From Nocardia bhagyanarayanae (lineage in GTDB: Bacteria > Actinomycetota > Actinomycetes > Mycobacteriales > Mycobacteriaceae): 64,000 nucleotides of DNA. Both the position numbers and the translations under genes were made by a program. The notes beneath the pieces were generated by a model that searched no databases, had not been told where the DNA came from, and saw nothing but the letters and a program-made list of their open reading frames with translations. Positions 58,824 to 64,000 of the stretch are shown here, one piece after another. Numbering within the stretch: position 1 is the first letter of the stretch; each line of letters starts with the position of its first letter. Where the stretch lies: NCBI RefSeq assembly GCF_006716565.1, contig NZ_VFPG01000002.1, positions 868,001-932,000 of the forward strand, written 5' to 3'.

Positions 58824-59132
58824 CTACGGTGCCCGGCGGACCAATCGCGCCGCGCCGGTGCTCAGGTCCACCTCGTCGCGGGGCGGCGCGCCGTCGGACT
58901 TGGTCTCGCGGTGCATGAGGGTGGTCTGGCGCTGTTCGAACTCGTAATGCTTGGAACCTTGGAAGAACGCGGTCACCTCTTCGAAGCCGGTGGCGGCGAG
59001 GGGGTGGCCGGTGCGGCGTTTGGTCCAGGGGAGCAGGCGGCTGCCGGTGAGGCGATTCCAGAGGACTTCGATGAAGGCGAGCGCGACGAGCAGGACGGCG
59101 AGACCCGGGATGGTCATGGCGACGAGACCCAT
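58824..59132 (-). CDS. DUF6191 domain-containing protein
   Basis: The 102-residue protein has an N-terminal helix (about 5-25) then LLPWTKRRTGHPLAATGFEEVTAFFQGSKHYEFEQR and GAPPRDEVDLSTGAARLV, cited in parts, which match the small actinobacterial membrane family DUF6191. Function unknown. ATG 59132 or ATG 59117 could be the start. The 167 bases after yhgE-like (58657-58823) hold nothing recognised. Confidence 0.75.
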   Translation of the reverse strand: MGLVAMTIPGLAVLLVALAFIEVLWNRLTGSRLLPWTKRRTGHPLAATGFEEVTAFFQGSKHYEFEQRQTTLMHRETKSDGAPPRDEVDLSTGAARLVRRAP

Positions 59133-59315
59133 GCCACAAAGGTACCCGCGCCGCGTGCGGTGTGAGCTGCGGTGATGGTACCCGCGAGTAGCGGAAACGC
59201 AGGCACGAAAAGGTTGCTATCCGGCTTCGGAATGCCTATCCTCGATGCCGTGCCGAATCCTGCTGACCACCACAGCGCAGCGCTCCGTGTCGCAGACCGC
59301 GACCGCGTTGCGCTA

Positions 59316-59381
59316 ATGCCGCTTACCGCGGTTGTGGCGCAGGCGCGACTTCTCGTAGTAACCCGCCGTAGCGGGGTCTGA
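59316..59381 (+). CDS. probable Leu/Val attenuation leader peptide
   Basis: A 21-codon frame ends in the residues QARLLVVTRRSGV and stops at TGA 59379-59381, 86 bases before the LeuA-domain gene. The four codons for LLVV are CTT CTC GTA GTA; CTT and GTA are rare in this GC-rich genome, where CTG/CTC and GTC/GTG dominate. This resembles the Val/Leu-rich leader peptides known upstream of ilvB and leuA in actinobacteria, where ribosome stalling controls downstream hairpins. The same frame is open from ATG 59229, so a 50-residue form is possible. No strong ribosome site precedes either start. Confidence 0.6.
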   Translation: MPLTAVVAQARLLVVTRRSGV

Positions 59382-59458
59382 TTCGGACCGGCCCCCTCGC
59401 TGCGGGCTATTCGATGTGTTGACGCTGGTCCCCTCCGCCGACATTCCTCGGGAAGACC
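59362..59458 (+). promoter_or_regulatory. candidate attenuator hairpins
   Basis: CCCGC-CGTA-GCGGG (59362-59375) overlaps the Arg-Arg codons of the leader peptide. GCGGGG (59371-59376) can instead pair with the CCCC of 59392-59396. GGTC-CCC (59427-59433) pairs with GGG-AA-GACC (59450-59458), which covers GGGAAG, the likely ribosome site of the next gene at 59468. These mutually exclusive pairings suit control by ribosome position, by inference only. Confidence 0.45.
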
Positions 59459-59467
59459 TACCTCACA

Positions 59468-59899
59468 ATGACCATGCTCACTCTTGATACGAAGACTTTC
59501 ATCGCCGCCGCGCCCAAGGGGCTGCGCGCGGAAGCCGCCGGGATGACACCGGCGGAGTTCTACGACCGCTACTGCGGGCACACCGGCCCGGTCCGGCTCA
59601 GCGAATTCGCCGGCGGTCACCGCAACGCCGAGTGCACCGCGACGCTCGAGTTCGCCGACCACCTGCGCACGGTGGCCACCACCGGCAGCCCGGTCGCCGC
59701 TCTCACCTCGGCCCTCTACGAGGAGGGCTACCCGGTGGAGATCCTGCAGTTCCACCAGCGCCGCACCGCGGGCGGCACCGCGACCTTCGTCCGGTGCGAG
59801 CTCGACGGCAAGCGCGGGTGGGGCGCGGCCTTCGCCGACGACGGCGCCGAATCCATCGTCCGCGCAATGATTTCCGGTATCAACCGACTCGGTTCCTGA
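59468..59899 (+). CDS. stand-alone LeuA allosteric (dimerisation) domain protein
   Basis: The 143-residue protein resembles only the C-terminal regulatory domain of 2-isopropylmalate synthase: GYPVEILQFHQRRTAGGTATFVRCEL and RGWGAAFADDGAESIVRAMISGINRL, residues about 87-140, match the LeuA pattern (VEV-D-Y-x-E-H ... A-Y-V-x-V ... WGVG ... A-S-x-x-A-V-x-S-A-V-N-R). There is no catalytic barrel before it. The first 80 residues have another alpha-helical part. It may sense leucine or valine, or modulate LeuA in trans; it could also be a decayed leuA. ATG 59468 is used; ATG 59474 is possible. Confidence 0.65.
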   Translation: MTMLTLDTKTFIAAAPKGLRAEAAGMTPAEFYDRYCGHTGPVRLSEFAGGHRNAECTATLEFADHLRTVATTGSPVAALTSALYEEGYPVEILQFHQRRTAGGTATFVRCELDGKRGWGAAFADDGAESIVRAMISGINRLGS

Positions 59900-59907
59900 A
59901 CGCACGA

Positions 59908-59941
59908 CGGGCCGGGCGCCCCGGTGGGGGTGCCCGGCCCG
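59908..59941. terminator. terminator between the LeuA-domain and thioredoxin genes
   Basis: CGGGCCGGGC and GCCCGGCCCG form a 10-bp perfect stem; an inner CCCC/GGGG extends it. It lies between two convergent genes, nine bases after one stop and 15 bases from the other. Confidence 0.75.
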
Positions 59942-59956
59942 ATCCGTCGGCGCGGC

Positions 59957-60328
59957 CTACTCGGAAGCGGACTGCTGCTCGGCGAGCTGCTTGCGGACCT
60001 CGTCCATGTCGAGGGCCTTCACCTGGGTGACCAGGTCCTCGAGCGCGGCGGGGGGCAGCGCGCCCGGCTGCGCGAACACCAGCACGCCCTCGCGGAACGC
60101 CATGATGGTCGGGATGGAGCGGATGTTCGCGGCGGCCGCGAGACCCTGCTCGGCTTCGGTGTCGACCTTGCCGTGCACGACGTCGGGGTGATTCTCCGAG
60201 GACTTCTCGAAGGTCGGCGCGAAACTCTTGCACGGACCGCACCAATCGGCCCAGAAATCGACGAGTACCACGTCGTTTCCGGTGACTACCTCATCGAAAT
60301 TCTGCTGGGTCAGCGTCTGGGTGGCCAT
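59957..60328 (-). CDS. thioredoxin
   Basis: The 123 residues have the thioredoxin active site WCGPC (Cys30, Cys33), DFWADWCGPC context, the cis-proline in SIPTIMAF, and a longer than usual C-terminal helix region (PPAALEDLVTQVKALDMDEVRKQLAEQ). It reduces protein disulfides in the cytoplasm with thioredoxin reductase. ATG 60328 has GAGAGGA six bases upstream. One of several thioredoxins expected in such a genome; it resembles mycobacterial TrxB/TrxC-type small thioredoxins. Confidence 0.93.
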   Translation of the reverse strand: MATQTLTQQNFDEVVTGNDVVLVDFWADWCGPCKSFAPTFEKSSENHPDVVHGKVDTEAEQGLAAAANIRSIPTIMAFREGVLVFAQPGALPPAALEDLVTQVKALDMDEVRKQLAEQQSASE

Positions 60329-60376
60329 GACGTCCTCTCGTTCGAATGTTGCCAGCTGTAACGCCGGGCTCGTCTC

Positions 60377-60898
60377 TTATCTTCCACGGGCCACCGGCCA
60401 CTCCCGCCGTTGGTCGCCGTCCCACCGCCGGATACCCGCGATCGTCGCGGGGAAATCCCGGTCGGCGGCCACGGCGTGCACCGCGGCGCCGAGCTGCCGG
60501 ACGGGTACCCGCCGGGCCAGCGTGATATGCGGCGTCCACGCGTCCGGCCGCAGGTTCGCGGGCGCGCCAGGGCACGGCGACACGACGTCGTAAACCCGCC
60601 TCTGCAGCGTGAGCAGCTGCTCGGAGGGCACCACCAGCCGGACGAGGATCGGGTGTCGCGCGCCGAACACCAGCACGCCGCCGAGCCGCACGGGGAACGG
60701 GCGGAAGATCAGCTGGTCGAGTGCGTGGTCGATGCGCGGCCAGATCGTTCTGGCCACCGCGATCGTGATGTGCGGCCGGCGGGTCTCGATCGCCTTCGGC
60801 GTGACGCTGGGCAGCCCGGCCTCCGCGAGCAGCGTCCACTGCCGCCGAATCTCCGCCTCGGCCGCGTCGTCCACCAGCAATTCGACCGACTGCACCAT
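60377..60898 (-). CDS. 2'-5' RNA ligase/phosphodiesterase (2H) family protein
   Basis: The 173-residue protein has the two signature tetrapeptides of the 2H superfamily, H43-I-T45 in RRPHITIAV and H124-I-T126 in WTPHITLARR, spaced as usual. Members cleave 2'-5' or cyclic phosphodiester bonds or ligate RNA; many bacterial ones have unknown targets. It lies upstream of and on the same strand as thioredoxin, 48 bases away. Start ATG 60898. Confidence 0.9.
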   Translation of the reverse strand: MVQSVELLVDDAAEAEIRRQWTLLAEAGLPSVTPKAIETRRPHITIAVARTIWPRIDHALDQLIFRPFPVRLGGVLVFGARHPILVRLVVPSEQLLTLQRRVYDVVSPCPGAPANLRPDAWTPHITLARRVPVRQLGAAVHAVAADRDFPATIAGIRRWDGDQRREWPVARGR

Positions 60899-60977
60899 GA
60901 TCTTTCCAACGTAGCCGCACGGGCCCGGGCGGCGGGCCGGTTCCGGTACGGCGAGGCGTCGGCGAGAGGATTGCCCG

Positions 60978-62063
60978 GTGAAGCGAGCGAGGACAGCGGT
61001 GCGACTGGGGTTGATCGAGGGCGACGGGATCGGTCCCGAGGTGGTGCGCGCGACCAGGGTGGTCGTGGACGAGGCGCTGGCGGCGGCCGGCGCGCCCGCG
61101 GTGGAATGGGTGGAGTTGCCGATGGGTCACCGCGCCATCGACGAGTTCGGCGCCGCGCTGCCGGAACATACGCTGCGCGGGCTCGAGGAACTCGACGCGT
61201 GGATCCTCGGACCGCACGACAACGCGTCCTATCCGGCCGAGCATCGCGGCGCGGTGGCGCCGGGCGGCGCGATCCGCAAGCAGTTCGGCCTGTTCGCGAA
61301 CATCCGCCCGGCCCGCGCCTTTCCCGGTGTGCGGGCGGCGGCGCCGGATATCGACCTGGTGATCGTGCGCGAGAACAGCGAGGGGTTCTACGCCGATCGC
61401 AATATGTTCGCCGGATCGGGGGAGTTCCAGCCGAGCCGCGACATGGCCATGGCCGTCGGCGTGGTGACCCGGCGGGCCTGCGAGCTGATCGCGCACGAGG
61501 CCTTCCGCGCGGCCTCCGCCCGCCGCAAGCGGGTGACCATCGTGCACAAGGCGAACGTGCTGCCGATGACCATGGGCCTGTTCCGCGATGTCTGCTACGA
61601 GGTGGCGCGTGCCTATCCCGGCGTCGAGGTGGACGACGAGCACGTGGACGCGACGGCCGCGCATCTGGTCCGCGCCGCGGGCGATTTCGACGTGCTGGTC
61701 ACCGAGAATCTCTTCGGCGACATCCTGTCCGACTTGGCTGGCGAGTTGAGCGGTTCGCTGGGCATGGCCGCCTCGCTGAACTGTTCGGCTACCCGTGCGA
61801 TGGCCCAGGCGGTGCACGGCGCCGCGCCGACGCTGGCCGGACACAACCGCGCCAACCCGGTGGCGCTCCAGCTGTCCGCGGCGATGTTGTTGCGCTGGTT
61901 GGGAACTCGCGACGCGGACGCCGCGGCGAGCGACGCCGCCGACCGCATCGAACGGGCGGTCGCGGCCACCTTCGCGGCGGGCATCGCGACCGCGGATCTG
62001 GGTGGTCAGGTCTCGACGGCGGAGTTCACCGAGCAGGTGTGCGCGCGGGTGCACCGCCGCTGA
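60978..62063 (+). CDS. isocitrate/isopropylmalate dehydrogenase family protein
   Basis: The 361-residue protein begins GLIEGDGIGPEVV and has GGAIRKQFGLFANIRPAR (substrate Arg), VIVRENSEGFYADRN, the catalytic KANVLPMT and the metal-binding TENLFGDILSDLAGELSGSLGMA. These show a beta-decarboxylating dehydrogenase. It is more like the paralogues that act on tartrate, isocitrate or homoisocitrate than like mycobacterial LeuB, so leucine synthesis is not assured. GTG 60978 gives the usual N terminus. It is divergent from the 2H gene. Confidence 0.88.
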   Translation: MKRARTAVRLGLIEGDGIGPEVVRATRVVVDEALAAAGAPAVEWVELPMGHRAIDEFGAALPEHTLRGLEELDAWILGPHDNASYPAEHRGAVAPGGAIRKQFGLFANIRPARAFPGVRAAAPDIDLVIVRENSEGFYADRNMFAGSGEFQPSRDMAMAVGVVTRRACELIAHEAFRAASARRKRVTIVHKANVLPMTMGLFRDVCYEVARAYPGVEVDDEHVDATAAHLVRAAGDFDVLVTENLFGDILSDLAGELSGSLGMAASLNCSATRAMAQAVHGAAPTLAGHNRANPVALQLSAAMLLRWLGTRDADAAASDAADRIERAVAATFAAGIATADLGGQVSTAEFTEQVCARVHRR

Positions 62064-62078
62064 ACCCGGTGGGCGGCG

Positions 62079-62423
62079 TCAGTTTCCGCTGTTCAGTCCG
62101 GTGGCGATCTTGACGACCACCTTCTCGTCGGTGACCTCTTGCACCGTGACGTTCATGCCTTCGGCGGCCTGAGTCTCACCGACCGGGACGTCGACCTGCT
62201 GGCCGCCGATCTTCAGCGTGACCGTATTGCCGTTCACCGCAACGAGTTCCGCGTCGATGCCGAGGATGTTCGCCTTGGCGTCCACGCCGCGGGTGAAGGT
62301 CACGGTGCACCCGCCGACATTGCACTCGGACTTGGTGCCCGGCCCCTCCACGGTGCAGGCGGCCGCGCCGAGCGGGGCGAGCAGGGCCACGAAGGACAGG
62401 GCGATCAGCCGTCGAAAACGCAC
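62079..62423 (-). CDS. small lipoprotein of unknown function
   Basis: The 114-residue product has a signal peptide with lipobox GAAAC (Cys23) and a mature part of about 90 residues with two Cys (CNVGGC) and a strand-rich pattern (VTFTRGVD, VTLKIGGQQVDVPVG). GTG 62423 starts it. No family is recognised. It stands alone and is convergent with the dehydrogenase gene. Confidence 0.75.
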   Translation of the reverse strand: MRFRRLIALSFVALLAPLGAAACTVEGPGTKSECNVGGCTVTFTRGVDAKANILGIDAELVAVNGNTVTLKIGGQQVDVPVGETQAAEGMNVTVQEVTDEKVVVKIATGLNSGN

Positions 62424-62495
62424 GCGCCCAGTGTAGAGGGCAACCGGACATCTCCGGCGCGCCTCGCGTGCGACACCGCCGCGGCGACCGCGCGC

Positions 62496-63017
62496 TCAGC
62501 TCTGCTCCGTTCCGAAGGCCCACGAACCGGACTCGGCTCGCCACGGCTCCAAAATCGACCGCTGGTGTTCGGCGCGCTCGGTCAACTCGCGAAAATCGGT
62601 GTCGGGCAAGCGCTCGGCCAACCCCGCGAGATCGGCCAGGGTGGACCACAGCTGCTTCTTGCCCTCGATGCCCATGATCAGGAACTCGAGTTCGACGAAG
62701 CGGCTCAGGGGCGAGTACCCGGCCAACCGCCCGTTGGGTTTCAGTCGCGCGAGCCGTTCCGCGGCCATTGCGAGTCCGGACTTGATCCGGCTCTCCGGAA
62801 CATCGAGCCTGCGCATGATGTCGCGGAAGGTCTCCACGTCCTCGGCGATGTCCGACGCCACCTCGGCCAGCGCCGCGCCCTGCGGCGTGCCCGCGTTGTT
62901 TCGCTGTGCCCGCCGCGCCAACTCCCGCCACACCAGGCCGAGGGCGAGCTGGTCTTGGAGGTAGATTCCCAGCGGGTCGTTGTGCGCCGCCGGTAGCGGT
63001 ATCGAGAACCGTCCCAT
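62496..63017 (-). CDS. conserved hypothetical helical protein
   Basis: The 173-residue protein begins MGRFSIPLPAAHNDPLGIYLQDQLALGLVWRELARR and is mostly alpha-helical, with ELEFLIMGIEGKKQLWSTLADL and ETFRDIMRRLDV, cited in parts. It resembles small actinobacterial proteins found near ppx genes, but I cannot name a family. ATG 63017 is the proposed start; GTG 63035 is a second option. It is divergent from the ppx gene, 84 bases away. Confidence 0.65.
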   Translation of the reverse strand: MGRFSIPLPAAHNDPLGIYLQDQLALGLVWRELARRAQRNNAGTPQGAALAEVASDIAEDVETFRDIMRRLDVPESRIKSGLAMAAERLARLKPNGRLAGYSPLSRFVELEFLIMGIEGKKQLWSTLADLAGLAERLPDTDFRELTERAEHQRSILEPWRAESGSWAFGTEQS

Positions 63018-63101
63018 GGCGTGGTAGTGCCCCACGGCGGCGGAGGTATGCCTGCCGGTCGGCGGCGGTGTAGGAGGGCGGGAATCGGGTAGTGCCTTCC
63101 G

Positions 63102-64000
63102 GTGAGGCTCGGTGTTCTGGATCTGGGGTCCAACTCGGCGCAATTTCTGGTGGTGGACGCGTCGCCCGGCGCGCCGCCGCTGCCGATCCGGGCGCTGAAG
63201 GAACCGGTGGTGCTGGCCGAGGACATCGACGCGGACGGGGAGATCAGCGACGCCGGGATCGAGCGGACCGCGACGGCGGTGTCCCGAATCCTGCAGGCGG
63301 CGCGGCGCTACGAGATCGAGAGTTTCTACGCCTTCGTCACCGCGGCGATCCGGGACGCGCCGAACCGGGAGTCGGTGCTCGACGGCATCGAGCGGGCGGC
63401 GGGTGTTCGCCCGCAGTTTCTCACCGGCGCCCAGGAAGCCCGGCTGACCTATCTGGCGGTGCGCCGGTGGTACGGGTGGCGGGCCGGGCCGCTGCTGGTG
63501 CTCGACATCGGCGGCGGTTCGATGGAGCTGGCCCTCGGCCGCGACGACGAACCGGAGCTCGCGCTCTCGCTACCGCTCGGCGCCGGGCGGCTGACCCGCG
63601 CGTACCTGCGCGGCGATCCGCCCGATCTGCACGAGGTCGGCCTGTTGCGCGAACACATCGAGGAGTGCCTGAAGGAGGTCCGCGACCGGTTGCTGTGGGA
63701 GGGGCAGCCGCGCCGGGTGATCGGCAGCTCCAAGACCTTCAAACAACTCGCCCGCCTCGCGGGTGCGCCGCCGCAGCGGCACGGGCCGTTCGCCACTCGC
63801 GAGCTGCGGCAGGGCCAGGCCCGGCGGATCACTCGCCGCCTCGCGAAGCTCTCCGCGCGCCAACGCGCCCAGCTGCGCGGCGTCTCACAGCCGCGGGCCC
63901 GGCAGATCCTCGCGGGGGCCATGGTCGCCGAAGCCACGATGGCGGCGCTGAACATCGAGCGCCTCGAGGTGAGCCCGTGGGCGCTGCGCGAAGGCGTTGT
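63102..64000 (+). CDS. Ppx/GppA family phosphatase, 3' end missing
   Basis: The frame runs from GTG 63102 to the window edge (299 codons visible). It starts RLGVLDLGSNSAQFLVVDA (phosphate 1 motif of the actin-like ATPase fold), has AFVTAAIRDAPNRE, LLVLDIGGGSMELALG (phosphate 2 motif) and VIGSSKTFKQLARL, and ends mid-gene at SPWALREG. It matches the mycobacterial Rv0496 type, an exopolyphosphatase or pppGpp-related phosphatase. No clear ribosome site precedes the GTG. Confidence 0.9.
   Translation, partial: MRLGVLDLGSNSAQFLVVDASPGAPPLPIRALKEPVVLAEDIDADGEISDAGIERTATAVSRILQAARRYEIESFYAFVTAAIRDAPNRESVLDGIERAAGVRPQFLTGAQEARLTYLAVRRWYGWRAGPLLVLDIGGGSMELALGRDDEPELALSLPLGAGRLTRAYLRGDPPDLHEVGLLREHIEECLKEVRDRLLWEGQPRRVIGSSKTFKQLARLAGAPPQRHGPFATRELRQGQARRITRRLAKLSARQRAQLRGVSQPRARQILAGAMVAEATMAALNIERLEVSPWALREGV

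Noticed and set aside
59172..59315. Upstream extension of the leader frame as a separate gene
   Set aside because: The frame is open to 59172 but has no ribosome site and its first part has no coding character; only the Leu/Val-rich end is supported.

Overview
The window is a high-GC actinobacterial chromosome segment. Gene content and order point to Mycobacteriales, most likely Nocardia or a close relative. The evidence is the PriA-type (dual HisA/TrpF) his-trp block in the order hisD-C-B-H-priA-impA-hisF-hisI-bcp-trpE-(membrane protein)-trpC-B-A-lgt, followed by pyk, tesB and an ANTAR response regulator of the PdtaR type, as in mycobacteria. GTG/TTG starts, ATGA/GTGA gene overlaps and a mycothiol-dependent isomerase-like protein fit the same group. 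No plasmid, phage, complete insertion sequence or CRISPR array is visible.

Layout. 1-2.3 kb: a partial DUF1353 gene, a small basic protein, and an ATPase gene that has lost its Walker A end and lies between two copies of a 57-58 bp sequence, one of which is the 3' end of nrtR. 2.25-6.8 kb: nrtR divergent from nadA-nadB-nadC (NAD synthesis from aspartate) with a perfect 8-7-8 bp operator between them. 7-18.5 kb: a YbaK-type deacylase, a GNAT enzyme, a MarR/MFS exporter pair, an HTH_42 protein, a TerB-like protein, arylamine N-acetyltransferase, a penicillin-binding lipoprotein, a membrane Ser/Thr kinase and two small enzymes or conserved proteins. 18.7-28.2 kb: histidine biosynthesis, interrupted after hisH by about 1.6 kb carrying a triple palindromic repeat and a MarR/NTF2-lipoprotein pair. 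28.2-35.7 kb: a MarR regulator, a membrane protein, bcp and tryptophan biosynthesis. 35.7-41.6 kb: lgt, a TM2 protein, an amino-acid ABC transporter without its ATPase, pyk and tesB. 41.6-45.1 kb: small conserved genes, tRNA-Leu(CAA), an odd tRNA-like gene and pdtaR. 45.2-50.9 kb: a branched-chain amino acid ABC transporter in which the two ATPases are fused in one protein. 51-58.7 kb: two metallopeptidases, polA, and a TetR-regulated YhgE/Pip-type membrane protein. 58.8-64 kb: a DUF6191 protein, a stand-alone LeuA-type allosteric domain behind a Leu/Val-rich leader peptide, a thioredoxin, a 2'-5' RNA ligase-like protein, an isopropylmalate/isocitrate dehydrogenase relative, two hypothetical genes and a partial Ppx/GppA phosphatase.

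How it fits together. Most of the window is conserved core metabolism (NAD, His, Trp, pyruvate kinase, polA). The less ordinary parts are the leader peptide with the stand-alone LeuA domain (59.3-59.9 kb), the LivG-LivF fusion, the atypical tRNA, the palindromic repeat inside the his locus, and the repeat-flanked ATPase fragment next to nrtR. I found no clearly new multi-gene defence or biosynthetic system. The leader peptide/LeuA-domain unit is the strongest candidate for an undescribed regulatory arrangement.
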